A DNA stretch of 64,000 bases from Butyricicoccus_A sp964513445 (GCA_964513445.1 CAZEMM010000001.1:1-64000), one strand, 5' to 3'. Counted from the stretch's first letter, positions 7,853 through 16,943 are shown. Notes: a model not told the origin generated them from the sequence alone. Made by a program: numbers and translations.

Positions 7853-8614
7853 ATGGACAGCAAAATAAACTGGATCATTGCCGCCTCGAGCACCGATGCC
7901 GTCCGCACGCGCAGCTGCGGCTTTCCCTGCTTGCAGCTGTGCGCACAGCTGTCGACAGAGGGGACGTTTGCCGTGCTGTCCCAGCCGCCCAGCTCACGCG
8001 GCGATTATCTCGGCATCATTGACAGCAGCGGCGTTCCGCGCGGCTGTACGGCCTTTGCCTCACGTGCTGTGGATACGGCGACGCACCGCGGCTGCATCGG
8101 CATCATGGCGGATTTTGAGCGCCCGCTTTTACAGGAGCTGACATCCGCCTTAGATGCTGCGGCACACCGCGCCAGTCTGCGCTTTCTCATCCCGCTGCCG
8201 CTCGCGGAATACGCGCCGCATGCGTGCGTGATCGCAGATACCGCCATTTCCGGCGGCAGCCTGGAGGAACGGTTTTCCTCGCTGCTTGAGCGCTTTGGCG
8301 CAGACCGGTTGGCAGCTCAGCTCACACAGGTATGCGCGGATTTCCCGCTTCCCTGCTCCAATCCGAACGGCACACCGCTGACAAACGAGCAATTCCACAG
8401 CCTGCTGCACACAACCGGCTCGTCCGTCTTTTTTTCCCGCGAGCTGTGCGCCAAATATTTTACCTATACCGCACACGATCAGGCACATTTCGTGCTGTTT
8501 GACGATGCGGATACACTGCGTGCCAAGGCGCGCATCCTGTCTCGTGTGGGCGTCACGACACTGCTCGCCGTTTATCCGGACGCCCAAAAGCTCAACCTCC
8601 TGCCGGAGACATAA
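7853..8614 (+). CDS. Hypothetical protein
   Basis: A 253-residue protein I do not recognise. GGAGG lies 8 nt before the ATG at 7853, and the frame is bounded by a terminator directly downstream, so it is a real gene. It looks soluble, with no signal peptide or membrane helix. It alternates hydrophobic strands and helices (GTFAVLSQPP, GCIGIMADFE, FLIPLPLAEYAPHACVIADTAIS, RVGVTTLLAVYP), which suggests an alpha/beta fold, possibly a glycosidase-like barrel; that is a guess. It is divergent from the TIM-barrel operon, with about 120 bp between the two starts. Confidence 0.75.
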   Translation: MDSKINWIIAASSTDAVRTRSCGFPCLQLCAQLSTEGTFAVLSQPPSSRGDYLGIIDSSGVPRGCTAFASRAVDTATHRGCIGIMADFERPLLQELTSALDAAAHRASLRFLIPLPLAEYAPHACVIADTAISGGSLEERFSSLLERFGADRLAAQLTQVCADFPLPCSNPNGTPLTNEQFHSLLHTTGSSVFFSRELCAKYFTYTAHDQAHFVLFDDADTLRAKARILSRVGVTTLLAVYPDAQKLNLLPET

Positions 8615-8617
8615 AAA

Positions 8618-8652
8618 GTACGGTACAGCTGCACGCCATACCGTACCGTTTT
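8618..8652. terminator. Bidirectional intrinsic terminator
   Basis: Eight-base-pair stem (gtacggta / taccgtac). A T-rich run follows on both strands (cgttttc on plus, TTTTTATG on minus). It lies between two converging genes. Confidence 0.75.
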
Positions 8653-8655
8653 CGA

Positions 8656-8967
8656 TTACCAGATTTGATTTCCCTTGCTGTCCATGAACGACCGCTTACA
8701 ATACCGGCAGTTGATGACCGGGCCAAGCAGCGGAAGCGGACGATGGCAATTCGGACAACGCCACTTTACCATGTTGATCGCATAAAACAGAATGACGCAC
8801 ACGATTGCTGCTGTGCCGAGGATCGAACTGGGCGAGCTGTCCTCACCCCAAGCTGCCGCTGCGAACAGCGAAGCCGAAAGCAGGCCGCAACCCAGCAGCA
8901 GGATATAATACGCGATCCGATGCCACTTGCGATAGGGTTTATCTTTCAGCGGGTTGGTAAACTTCAC
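8656..8967 (-). CDS. Small membrane protein with zinc ribbon
   Basis: A 103-residue protein with two predicted membrane helices (about residues 20-40 and 50-67) and a C-terminal zinc ribbon, CPNCH and CRYCK, 18 residues apart. The ribbon would face the cytoplasm if the N-terminus is inside. I do not recognise a named family or function. Start at 8967 follows a GGAGACGGA ribosome site. It converges on the hypothetical gene at 7853, sharing the terminator. Confidence 0.75.
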   Translation of the reverse strand: MKFTNPLKDKPYRKWHRIAYYILLLGCGLLSASLFAAAAWGEDSSPSSILGTAAIVCVILFYAINMVKWRCPNCHRPLPLLGPVINCRYCKRSFMDSKGNQIW

Positions 8968-9071
8968 AGTGCTCCGTCTCCTTTTTTCTGCATTATTCGC
9001 ATATTTTCTTTATTGTAACACATCCGTTTGGCAGATGCAATGCCGCCTGCTGCGCTTAACCAAAAATCAAA

Positions 9072-9221
9072 TCAGCAGCACTCGCAGGAATTTCCGCAAC
9101 AGCTATTGCTACAGCTGTTGCCGCCGCAGCAGCTACACAGAATCCAGATGATAAAGATGACAATGATGATCCACCAGCAGTCAAAGCCGCCGCAAGAATT
9201 GCCGCACATATTGTTGCACAT
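9072..9221 (-). CDS. 49-residue cysteine-rich membrane peptide (HCB 13-like)
   Basis: A short gene translated by hand from the minus strand. It starts MCNNMCGNSCGG, has one hydrophobic helix (WWIIIVIFIIWIL, residues 16-28) and ends in a Cys/Ser/Gly/Asn tail; 13 of its 49 residues are cysteine. This matches the pattern of proteins annotated in Firmicutes as chorion class high-cysteine HCB protein 13, whose role is unknown. ctGGAGGGaatttgtt precedes the ATG with good spacing, and the stop is TGA at 9072-9074. The opposing-frame reading over the same bases is Ala/Thr-rich and lacks a ribosome site. Confidence 0.8.
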   Translation of the reverse strand: MCNNMCGNSCGGFDCWWIIIVIFIIWILCSCCGGNSCSNSCCGNSCECC

Positions 9222-9323
9222 AACAAATTCCCTCCAGTTGGTTTTTTCATTCTCATTCTATTTGTCGTACAGGCTGTTGGTGCAGCAGATGCAAAAAAAT
9301 ATTCCGCGTTAAAATGCACATGC

Positions 9324-9366
9324 AAAACAGGCCTGCAAGGCGCATGCCCGCAGACCTGTTGTTTTT
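9324..9366. terminator. Intrinsic terminator, probably bidirectional
   Basis: Stem of aacaggcctgc and gcagacctgtt (one mismatch), with AAAA on the left and gTTTTTg on the right. It lies just past the end of rex. Confidence 0.65.
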
Positions 9367-9383
9367 GATTGTTCAAATTCAGT

Positions 9384-10028
9384 TCAGCCCAACGGCTCTG
9401 TATCCTTCATTCGATAGCACAGCTTCATCAGTGAATCGGTAAAGTGCACATTTTCAATCGGGATGCCGATGTCGTCCTCACGCAGCTCGCAGTTGGCAAA
9501 ATTCCAAATGCCTCGAATGCCAATGCGCACAAGGCGCTTGGATATGGCGGGCACCTGCTTTGTCGGCGTACACAGCACAGCGATATCCGGCCGCTCCCGC
9601 TCACAAAACGCCTCCAGCTCGTTCAGATCATGCACCGGAATGCCGCGAAATTCATTGCCGATGACCTCCGACGCCGTATCAAATGCGCCGATTGGCCGGA
9701 CGCCGCAGAAGGAAAAGTCAAAATTGCGCAGCAGCGCGCGCCCCAAATTACCAACGCCCAGCAAAATGGCCCGCTGGCTTGCCGCGACACCTAAAATCCG
9801 CTCCAGCTCCACAATCAGCTTATCCACACTGTATCCGTATCCCTGCTGTCCAAAGCCGCCGAAGCAGCTGAGATCCTGGCGAATCTGTGAGGCCGTCAGA
9901 TCCATCTGTGCCGCCAATTCCTTGGAGGAAATACGCTCCACGTTCTGCACCGCCAGCTCACGAAGCGTGCGATAGTAGCGCGGCAATCGGCTGATGACTG
10001 CTTTTGATACGGTTTTTGCGTGTTCCAC
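9384..10028 (-). CDS. rex: Redox-sensing transcriptional repressor Rex
   Basis: A 214-residue Rex repressor. The N-terminal winged helix (residues about 5-80) contains RISSKELAAQMDLTASQIRQDLSCFG, the Rex DNA-recognition pattern; the Rossmann domain starts with ILLGVGNLGRAL (GXGXXG) and continues to FDTASEVIGNEFRGIPV and AVLCTPTKQVP. Rex senses NADH/NAD+ and represses fermentation and electron-transfer genes. The start is a GTG at 10028 set by GGAGG seven bases upstream. It lies 25 bp behind icd on the same strand, so the two are likely cotranscribed. I did not see a clear Rex operator upstream of icd. Confidence 0.97.
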   Translation of the reverse strand: MEHAKTVSKAVISRLPRYYRTLRELAVQNVERISSKELAAQMDLTASQIRQDLSCFGGFGQQGYGYSVDKLIVELERILGVAASQRAILLGVGNLGRALLRNFDFSFCGVRPIGAFDTASEVIGNEFRGIPVHDLNELEAFCERERPDIAVLCTPTKQVPAISKRLVRIGIRGIWNFANCELREDDIGIPIENVHFTDSLMKLCYRMKDTEPLG

Positions 10029-10053
10029 AGATATACCTCCGATCAGCTTATTG

Positions 10054-11262
10054 TTACAAAGATGCTTCCAGCGTCTCTCGCACAGCCTTGATAAAGTCTT
10101 CCGTATTGAGCGTCGTAACGTTGTCCAGCGTCGTGATGAGCGCGAGATCCTTTGTCATTCTACCAGATTCTACAGTAGAAATGCAAGCCCTTTCCAGCTT
10201 ATCGGCAAACGCAGACAACCCGGTCAGGCCGTCCAGCTCGCCGCGCTTGCGCAGCGCGCCTGTCCACGCGAAGATCGTCGCGATGGAATTGGTGGACGTC
10301 TCCTCGCCCTTGAGGTGCTTGTAATAGTGGCGCTGCACCGTGCCGTGCGCCGCCTCGTACTCATAAACGCCCTTCGGCGATACCAGAACAGACGTCATCA
10401 TGGACAGCGAGCCGTATGCCGTCGCCAGCATATCGCTCATGACGTCGCCGTCATAATTTTTGCACGCCCAGATGTAGCCGCCGTTCGAACGGATGACGCG
10501 CGCCACCGCGTCGTCAACCAGCGTATAGAAATATTCCAGCCCCAGCTGCTCGAACTTGTCCTTATATTCCGCGTCATAGATCTCCTGGAACACATCCTTG
10601 AACGTGTGGTCATACTTCTTGGAAATCGTATCCTTGGTCGAAAACCACAAATCCTGCTTGGTGTCGATCGCATAATTAAAGCAGCTTCTCGCAAAGCTTT
10701 CAATGGATTCGGTCAGATTGTGCATGCCCTGCACGATACCCGAGCCGATGAACTCATGCACCAGCTCACGCGTCTGTGTGCCGTCCTCGGCCGTATAGAC
10801 CAGCTCAACCTTGCCCGGGCCGGGAATCTTCATCTCCACGCTCTTGTATACGTCTCCATATGCGTGACGCGCGATGGTAATCGGCTTGACCCAGTTCTTT
10901 ACATACGGCTCGATGCCCTTGACTAAAATCGGCGCGCGGAAAACCGTACCGTCCAGAATGGCACGGATCGTACCATTCGGGCTTTTCCACATCTCCTTGA
11001 GGTCATATTCCTCCATGCGCGCCGCATTCGGCGTGATGGTCGCACACTTGACAGCAACGCCGTATTTCTTGGTTGCCTCTGCGGAATCCACCGTGATCTG
11101 ATCGTTCGTCTCATTGCGGCGCTTCAGGCTGAGGTCATAATACTCCGTCTTGAGATCAATAAACGGGCACAGCAGCTCGTCCTTGATCATCTGCCACAGA
11201 ACGCGGGTCATTTCATCGCCGTCCATCTCGACGAGCGGCGTTGTCATCTTAATTTTTTCCAT
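10054..11262 (-). CDS. icd: NADP-dependent isocitrate dehydrogenase
   Basis: A 402-residue isocitrate dehydrogenase of the dimeric, eukaryote-like NADP type rather than the E. coli type: MTTPLVEMDGDEMTRVLW, then KSPNGTIR, RHAYGDVYK, GGYIWACKNYDGDVMSD and YEAAHGTVQRHY. It makes 2-oxoglutarate and NADPH in the cytoplasm. I choose the ATG at 11262, preceded by aggagg with an 11-nt gap; an upstream extension is possible. A GC-rich hairpin (11291-11316, one mismatch in a 9-bp stem) lies in the leader. Pairing with rex downstream links the gene to redox control by location only. Confidence 0.96.
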   Translation of the reverse strand: MEKIKMTTPLVEMDGDEMTRVLWQMIKDELLCPFIDLKTEYYDLSLKRRNETNDQITVDSAEATKKYGVAVKCATITPNAARMEEYDLKEMWKSPNGTIRAILDGTVFRAPILVKGIEPYVKNWVKPITIARHAYGDVYKSVEMKIPGPGKVELVYTAEDGTQTRELVHEFIGSGIVQGMHNLTESIESFARSCFNYAIDTKQDLWFSTKDTISKKYDHTFKDVFQEIYDAEYKDKFEQLGLEYFYTLVDDAVARVIRSNGGYIWACKNYDGDVMSDMLATAYGSLSMMTSVLVSPKGVYEYEAAHGTVQRHYYKHLKGEETSTNSIATIFAWTGALRKRGELDGLTGLSAFADKLERACISTVESGRMTKDLALITTLDNVTTLNTEDFIKAVRETLEASL

Positions 11263-11481
11263 CTCAGAATGATCCTCCTGTTTAATTATAGCCGCCGGAC
11301 GCATTTCTCCGCCGGCATATCTATTCTAACCATGCGCTTTTCCGCCGATTTTGCATTCCGTTGACAGAAATCCTGCAAGCTGCTGCTCTGCCGCAAATCC
11401 TGCCTGCGCGCGTCAAAATCGTGCAAAGCGCGGTTGTCAATTCAAAACACTTTTTATAGTACAACATTTTGCGCAATATTT

Positions 11482-12534
11482 CTACCGTTTTGCGTGTTTT
11501 TTTGCAATTCCGTGCTTTTGACATATTTTTTCTGAAATTTCCGCCGTGGCAAAGGCATTTTGCCAAATTGTTCCGGTATTTCCTGCAAGCAGCTCATAAT
11601 AGGCCTGCGCGCCGATCATCGCGGCATTGTCTCCGCACAGGCTGAGCGGCGGCACATAGACCGGCACGCCCAGCTCCTCTGACAGCTTGTTTAAATCCGC
11701 GCGCAGACGGGAATTTGCCGCGACGCCACCCGCCGCTACCAGCGTTTTGATTCCGGTCTGCTGTGCCGCAAGCTTCAGCCGCGGCACCAGCGTGTCGCTG
11801 ACCGCCGCCGAAAACGACGCTGCCAGGTCGCTCACATTGACCAGCTCGCCCTTCTGCTCGGCGTTGTGCGCCAAATTGATGACAGCCGTTTTCAGTCCGG
11901 AAAACGAAAAGTCGAGCGGCGCGCCGTCTACATGCGAACGCGGCAGCGGATAGGCACGGTCGTTCCCTGTCTTTGCCAGCGCATCAATCTTCGGGCCGCC
12001 CGGATAGCCGACGCCGAGCACACGCGCCACCTTGTCAAACGCCTCGCCCGCCGCGTCGTCTCGCGTGCCGCCCAAAATCTCCATATCGGTATAATCGCGC
12101 ACGAGCACGATCATCGACGAGCCGCCCGAGGCGGACAGGCACAAAAACGGAGGCTCCAGCTGCGGGAACGCCAGCAGATTTGCCGCGATATGCCCGCGGA
12201 TATGATGCACCGGGACAAACGGCTTGCCGATGGACCACGCCAGCGATTTGGCGTAATTGGCGCCCACCAGCAGCGCACCGATCAGCCCGGGCGCACACGT
12301 CGCCGCAACCGCGTCCACCTCGCGCAACTGCATTCCGGCCTCACGCACCGCCGCGTGCGTCACCGCACAGATCGCCTCCACATGCCCGCGGCTGGCAATC
12401 TCAGGCACGACGCCGCCATAGAGCGCATGCTCCTCCGCCTGCGAATGAATAATATTGGAACAGATTTTTCGGCCATCCTCAATGACCGCCGCCGCCGTCT
12501 CATCGCAAGACGACTCAATCGCTAAAATTTTCAT
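11482..12534 (-). CDS. tsaD: tRNA N6-threonylcarbamoyladenosine transferase TsaD
   Basis: A 350-residue TsaD (Kae1/Qri7 family). The metal-binding histidines are in VHHIRGHIAAN, and the ASKH-fold phosphate loops are seen in LAIESSCDETAAA and FLCLSASGGSS. It transfers threonylcarbamoyl to A37 of ANN-decoding tRNAs with TsaB and TsaE, whose genes lie at 59 kb here. The start at 12534 follows a weak taggaa site; a 15-residue upstream extension is less likely. It follows a small membrane-protein gene by 22 bp, so it belongs to the polA-rimI operon. About 220 bp without a gene follow before icd. Confidence 0.97.
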   Translation of the reverse strand: MKILAIESSCDETAAAVIEDGRKICSNIIHSQAEEHALYGGVVPEIASRGHVEAICAVTHAAVREAGMQLREVDAVAATCAPGLIGALLVGANYAKSLAWSIGKPFVPVHHIRGHIAANLLAFPQLEPPFLCLSASGGSSMIVLVRDYTDMEILGGTRDDAAGEAFDKVARVLGVGYPGGPKIDALAKTGNDRAYPLPRSHVDGAPLDFSFSGLKTAVINLAHNAEQKGELVNVSDLAASFSAAVSDTLVPRLKLAAQQTGIKTLVAAGGVAANSRLRADLNKLSEELGVPVYVPPLSLCGDNAAMIGAQAYYELLAGNTGTIWQNAFATAEISEKICQKHGIAKKHAKR

Positions 12535-12556
12535 TGCTTCATTCCTAACACACGAT

Positions 12557-12883
12557 TTATTTTGTATATTTCCGCTCAATATGGATGTACACGATCATCA
12601 TGCCAATGACCTCCAACATCACGCCGACAATGGACAGAATGACCGCCGCCGAACGCAGATTGACCAGCAGCGGAAGCCCCAGCAGCGTAAACAGCACAGC
12701 GAATACAATCCACAGCTTTCCCACCGCGCGGTTGTAGCTGCGCACATCCGCTATGTCGGGCGTTTCTTTGACGTTCGCCCAAAATCCCACCGGCTTTTTG
12801 CAAAAAAAACAGCTGATGCCGATGACCAAAAACAGCGCGCCGCACAGCGCCCAGATAACAAACCCGAATGTTCCTTCATGCAT
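12557..12883 (-). CDS. Small membrane protein, DUF3784-like
   Basis: A 108-residue protein with three predicted membrane helices (about residues 6-27, 56-73, 80-101) and a cytoplasmic loop FWANVKETPDIADVRSYNRAVGK. The loop between helices 1 and 2 resembles DUF3784/SdpI-like proteins; the assignment is tentative. Its ATG overlaps the end of rimI by 8 bp (ATGCATGA), and the ribosome site aaaggagaagaaag lies inside rimI, so the two are translationally coupled. Confidence 0.75.
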   Translation of the reverse strand: MHEGTFGFVIWALCGALFLVIGISCFFCKKPVGFWANVKETPDIADVRSYNRAVGKLWIVFAVLFTLLGLPLLVNLRSAAVILSIVGVMLEVIGMMIVYIHIERKYTK

Positions 12884-13331
12884 CTTTCTTCTCCTTTAAA
12901 AACGCCGTCATGAGCAGCGCATCCTCTGTCGGATTGGTGTAAAACCGTTTGCGCGTGCCGACTGGCACAAAGCCGCAGCCGGTATACAGCGCGATGGCGG
13001 GCTGATTGCCCGCTCGTACCTCCAGCGTGACAAAGGCCAAATCGTCCGACTGCGCCAGCAGCGTCCGAATGAGTGCGCGCGCAATGCCGCGTCTGCGGCA
13101 ATCCGGATGGACGGCGACATTGGCGATATAGCCCTCGTCCAGCACAGCATGGCAGCTGATATAGCCGCACACCGCGCCGCCCTCCTGCGCCACGAGGAAA
13201 CGGGCGCATGGATTGTCCAGCTCTTCCCGCAGCCCAGCCTCCGTCCATGGCTCGGCAAAGCAAGCGCGTTCGATCTTCGCCACCGCCTGTATATGCGCCG
13301 CGCAAAACGGCACGATGCGGATATCATTCAT
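12876..13331 (-). CDS. rimI: Ribosomal protein S18-alanine N-acetyltransferase
   Basis: A 151-residue GNAT acetyltransferase. Motif A appears as NVAVHPDCRRRGIARALI, preceded by GYISCHAVLDEGYI and followed by LEVRAGNQPAIALYTGCGFVPVGTRKRFY, the RimI signature order. RimI acetylates the N-terminus of S18 and commonly clusters with tsa genes, as it does here with tsaD. The start at 13331 follows GGAGG 8 nt upstream; a longer frame runs into polA. It begins 19 bp after the polA stop. Confidence 0.93.
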   Translation of the reverse strand: MNDIRIVPFCAAHIQAVAKIERACFAEPWTEAGLREELDNPCARFLVAQEGGAVCGYISCHAVLDEGYIANVAVHPDCRRRGIARALIRTLLAQSDDLAFVTLEVRAGNQPAIALYTGCGFVPVGTRKRFYTNPTEDALLMTAFLKEKKDA

Positions 13332-13350
13332 ATGCGCTCCTCCACTGCCT

Positions 13351-15981
13351 TCAGCCCTTTGCGGCATACCAGTCGCGGCCATACGCCACATCCGCTGTCA
13401 GCGGCGCCTTGAGCGCACATGCAGCCTCCATCTCTTCCTTAAGCACCTGCATCGCCAGCTCTGTTTCCTCCTCCGGCGTTTCCAAAATCAGCTCGTCATG
13501 CACCTGCAAAATCAAACGGCTGCGCATATGCTCGCGCTCCAATCGCTGGAACACACGCACCATCGCAATCTTGATGATGTCCGCTGCTGTCGCCTGAATC
13601 GGTGTATTGAGCGCCATGCGCTCCGCATTCGACCGGATCTGGAAATTCTTTGACAAAAGCTCCGGCAAATAGCGTCTGCGCCCGAACAGCGAGCACACAT
13701 AGCCATCCTCCTTCGCCTGTTTTTTGATGCGCTCCATATAATCACGCACGCCGCTGTACACGCGCAGGTAATTTTCAATATACTCGCCCGCCTGCTTGAC
13801 CGTCACGCCAATGTCACCCGCGAGCGAAAAGCTGGATATGCCATAGACGATGCCAAAGTTAACCGCCTTGGACGAGCGGCGCATGGACGGTGTGACCTCC
13901 TCCAGCGGCACATGAAATACCTGTGACGCGGTGATGGCGTGGATATCCGCGCCGGAAAGGAAGGCGTCAATCATCGCCTTGTCATCCGCAATATGCGCCA
14001 GCACACGCAGCTCAATCTGAGAGTAATCGGCATCCACCAGCACGCAGCCCGGCTTTGCCGCAAACATATGCCGCAGCTCGCTGCCCAACTCCTGCCGTAC
14101 CGGGATGTTCTGCATGTTCGGCTCGGTCGAGCTGAGGCGTCCGGTTGCCGTCACCATCTGCTGGAAGGTGGAGTGAATGCGTCCGTCCGGCGCGATCACC
14201 TTGAGCATGCCGTCCACATAGGTCGAGCGCAGCTTGGTCAGCTGACGGTATTCAATCACCATACCGGGCAGCGGATGATAGCCGCGCAGCGCCTCCAGCA
14301 CGTCGATGTTGGTGGAATAGCCGCGCTTGGTCTTTTTGATGACCGGCAGCTGTAATTTATCGAACAGGATCGCGCCCAGCTGCTGCGTCGAGTTGATATT
14401 GAACGTCTCTCCCGCCTGCTCAAAAATCTGCTCAGTCAGCTCATCAATGCGAACGGTGAGCGTTTTACCGAACGCACGCAGCGCGTCCGCGTCGGTGCAC
14501 ACGCCAATATGCTGCATCGAGGCAAGCACACGCTCGAGCGGCAGCTCCACATCATAATACAGCATGTGCATGTCCTCCTGCTCCAGCTTGGGACGTATGA
14601 TATCCTCCAGCTGCGCAGTAGCCGCCGCGTGTGCGCACAGCGTTTGTACCGCGGTCTCCGAGCCACCCAGCGGAGAGAACGCATCCGCCGCGTCATAATC
14701 CGAAACCGGCGGCAGCTCCCGCCCCAGATAGGCCAACGCAACCTGTTCAATATGGTAGCCGCTCTCCGCCGGATTGAGCAGATAAGCGCCCAGCGCGGTA
14801 TCAAACGCAAAATCCGCCGCGTTGATACCTTCCTCCAGCAGCGCGAGCAGGTAGGGCTTGCCATCGTGCACAGTCAGCGGATAGCCGCCGCCAAACAGCG
14901 CTTGCAGCACAGTATGCCAATCGGATGAATCCATCTGATCCGCGCGCAGCACATAGGCGTCGTCCCCTACGAGCAGGCACAGCGCAAACAGCGAATGCGG
15001 CGCGGCAAGCACAATGCGCGCCTGTCCATCCAGCGCCGCAAACAGCGCGTCTGCGCTGTCAAGCTCATGCAGCGTGACGCTGCGCGCCGGCGCGTTTTTT
15101 GCTTTCTCGGGGGCGTGCAGCCCCAAGCGCGTGATGAAATTTTTAAATTCCAGCCGCACGAACAGGCGATACAGCGCCGCGTCATCCTGCTGCATGGCGG
15201 GAATCGAAGCAATATCCATATCCAGCGGCACATCGCGCACGATGGTCACAAGATGCAGGCTCTGCATCGCGCTCTCCCGTCCCGCAAGCAGCTTCGTGCG
15301 CTGACCCTTTTTGATAAACGGATCGTCGATGTTGTCGTACACCGCCTGCACGGTGCCGAATTTCTGAATCAGTCCCATGGCGGTCTTTTCACCGATGCCC
15401 GGCACGCCCGGAATGTTGTCCGACGTATCGCCCATGAGCGCCTTGAGGTCGATCATATGAATGGGTTCAAAGCCGTATTTTTCGCAAAAGACCTCCGTCG
15501 TATATTCCGTCGTAGTGGTCTGTCCCATGCGCGTGACGGCCAGCAGCACGCTCGTGCCATCTCCGATAAGCTGTAAGGAATCCTTATCGCCCGTCACGAC
15601 CAGACAGGTATCGCCGCGCGCGTTTGCCTGCTTACTGAGCGTACCGAGCAGATCGTCCGCCTCAAAGCCCGGCTTTTCCATGCGCGTGATGCCCATTGCG
15701 TCCAGCATCTCACGAATGAGCGGCAGCTGCTGTGCCAACTCCTCAGGCATCGGCTTGCGCGTGCCTTTATAAGCCTCATATTCCTTATGTCGAAAGGTTT
15801 TTTCCTTCACGTCGAAGCAAACGACAATGCGGTCGGGCGTGTATTGTTCCCGCAGCTTGAGCAGGGTCGATAAAAAGCCGTACACCGCGTTGGTAAACAG
15901 TCCCTCATGGTTGGTCAGTGTGCGCACGCCGTAAAATGCGCGATGAATCAGGCTGTTGCCGTCGATCACCATCAGCTTCAT
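13351..15981 (-). CDS. polA: DNA polymerase I
   Basis: An 876-residue family A polymerase. Residues 1 to about 290 are the 5'-nuclease (FEADDLLGTLS, VTGDKDSLQL, GDTSDNIPGVPGIGEKTA). The middle domain, about 300-470, has the exonuclease fold but no recognisable DXE catalytic pair, so proofreading is probably lost. The polymerase domain is complete: DYSQIELR (motif A), RRSSKAVNFGIVYG (O helix) and QVHDELI (motif C). It fills repair gaps and removes Okazaki primers. Good ribosome site aaggagg. First gene of polA-rimI-membrane protein-tsaD. Confidence 0.98.
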   Translation of the reverse strand: MKLMVIDGNSLIHRAFYGVRTLTNHEGLFTNAVYGFLSTLLKLREQYTPDRIVVCFDVKEKTFRHKEYEAYKGTRKPMPEELAQQLPLIREMLDAMGITRMEKPGFEADDLLGTLSKQANARGDTCLVVTGDKDSLQLIGDGTSVLLAVTRMGQTTTTEYTTEVFCEKYGFEPIHMIDLKALMGDTSDNIPGVPGIGEKTAMGLIQKFGTVQAVYDNIDDPFIKKGQRTKLLAGRESAMQSLHLVTIVRDVPLDMDIASIPAMQQDDAALYRLFVRLEFKNFITRLGLHAPEKAKNAPARSVTLHELDSADALFAALDGQARIVLAAPHSLFALCLLVGDDAYVLRADQMDSSDWHTVLQALFGGGYPLTVHDGKPYLLALLEEGINAADFAFDTALGAYLLNPAESGYHIEQVALAYLGRELPPVSDYDAADAFSPLGGSETAVQTLCAHAAATAQLEDIIRPKLEQEDMHMLYYDVELPLERVLASMQHIGVCTDADALRAFGKTLTVRIDELTEQIFEQAGETFNINSTQQLGAILFDKLQLPVIKKTKRGYSTNIDVLEALRGYHPLPGMVIEYRQLTKLRSTYVDGMLKVIAPDGRIHSTFQQMVTATGRLSSTEPNMQNIPVRQELGSELRHMFAAKPGCVLVDADYSQIELRVLAHIADDKAMIDAFLSGADIHAITASQVFHVPLEEVTPSMRRSSKAVNFGIVYGISSFSLAGDIGVTVKQAGEYIENYLRVYSGVRDYMERIKKQAKEDGYVCSLFGRRRYLPELLSKNFQIRSNAERMALNTPIQATAADIIKIAMVRVFQRLEREHMRSRLILQVHDELILETPEEETELAMQVLKEEMEAACALKAPLTADVAYGRDWYAAKG

Positions 15982-16058
15982 GCTTCGTCCTCCTTTGTTT
16001 GAATGCTACAGACAGTAGTATTATAGCACGTTTTGCCACGTCTTGGCACGCGATGTAT

Positions 16059-16101
16059 AAAAAAACACCTTTGTCCGCAAAATACATTGCGGCAAAGGCG
16101 T
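16059..16101 (-). terminator. Intrinsic terminator after spo0A
   Basis: Minus-strand stem of 15 positions (acgcctttgccgcaa / ttgcggacaaaggtg, with wobble and mismatch) followed by TTTTTTTATAC. Confidence 0.85.
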
Positions 16102-16166
16102 AAAAAAAGAAAAAAGATAAAGATTTAGTATGCAACTTAGGATCAAACCGGCGGCTGCGGTCGCAC

Positions 16167-16943
16167 TTACCCGATCTTCAGCTCCAGCCGAAGACGGTCA
16201 GCGACCATTGAGATAAATTCACTGTTGGTCGGCTTTCCCTTTGTTCCGGACACGGTAAAGCCAAAATATTCCTGAAGCGTGTCCACATCGCCACGGTCCC
16301 ACGCGACCTCGATCGCATGACGAATGGCGCGTTCTACACGCGAAGACGTCGTTTTGAATTTCTTTGCCACCGTTGGGTATAATATCTTCGTGATGGCGTT
16401 GATCGCCTCCATATCGTGGATGGTCATGATGATTGCCTCGCGCAGATATTGATAGCCCTTGATGTGCGCCGGTACGCCGATCTGATGGATGATATTGGTC
16501 ACGCGCATTTCGATCTCCAAATCCTCATCCGGCATGCGCACCGCCGGTGTGCGCGCAAAATTTCGCTGTCCGCCATACCTGTAAATGCGTTGCGCGAGCG
16601 CCTTGAGATCGACTGGCTTGCGCAAATAAAAGCTGACACCCAAGGTATTGCACTCCGCCGTCGTTTCCTGCGATGCAAAGCCGCTGAGCACGATGATAAC
16701 CGGCATCTTCGCCAGCGCACTCTCCCCCAGCTCATGCAGCACCGTCAGCCCATCGACGCCCGGCAGCATCAGATCCATGAGCAGCACGTCCGGCGCGCTA
16801 TCCTGAATCTTACTGACCAGTCCCCTCCCCTCTGCATAGGATCCTACTATTTCCACACGACCTTCCGCGCACAGCGTTTCCGCAAGCATTCTTCGGAACT
16901 CTGTATCTTCGTCGGCAATCAGCACACGAATTCTGTTCTCCAT
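16167..16943 (-). CDS. spo0A: Sporulation master regulator Spo0A
   Basis: A 258-residue Spo0A. The receiver domain has the acidic pocket (ADEDTEF), the phosphoacceptor in LLMDLMLPG at Asp57, and the lysine in YLRKPVD. The C-terminal DNA-binding domain has HIKGYQYLREAI, SRVERAIRHAIEVAW and the recognition segment GKPTNSEFISMVADRLRLE, all typical. It controls entry into sporulation and solvent or toxin genes in clostridia. The gene follows spoIVB as in B. subtilis and most clostridia, but a terminator at 17304 separates the two, so spo0A has its own promoter region. Confidence 0.98.
   Translation of the reverse strand: MENRIRVLIADEDTEFRRMLAETLCAEGRVEIVGSYAEGRGLVSKIQDSAPDVLLMDLMLPGVDGLTVLHELGESALAKMPVIIVLSGFASQETTAECNTLGVSFYLRKPVDLKALAQRIYRYGGQRNFARTPAVRMPDEDLEIEMRVTNIIHQIGVPAHIKGYQYLREAIIMTIHDMEAINAITKILYPTVAKKFKTTSSRVERAIRHAIEVAWDRGDVDTLQEYFGFTVSGTKGKPTNSEFISMVADRLRLELKIG

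Noticed and set aside
9056..9376. 106-codon open frame, Ala/Thr-rich
   Set aside because: It lies on the same strand as the 49-residue Cys-rich gene but in another frame, has no ribosome site, and its composition is a by-product of the TGC/GGC/AAC codons of that gene.
11321..11566. 81-codon frame overlapping the end of tsaD
   Set aside because: It overlaps tsaD out of frame, lacks a ribosome site and resembles no protein I know; the 11305-11481 region is better read as a leader.
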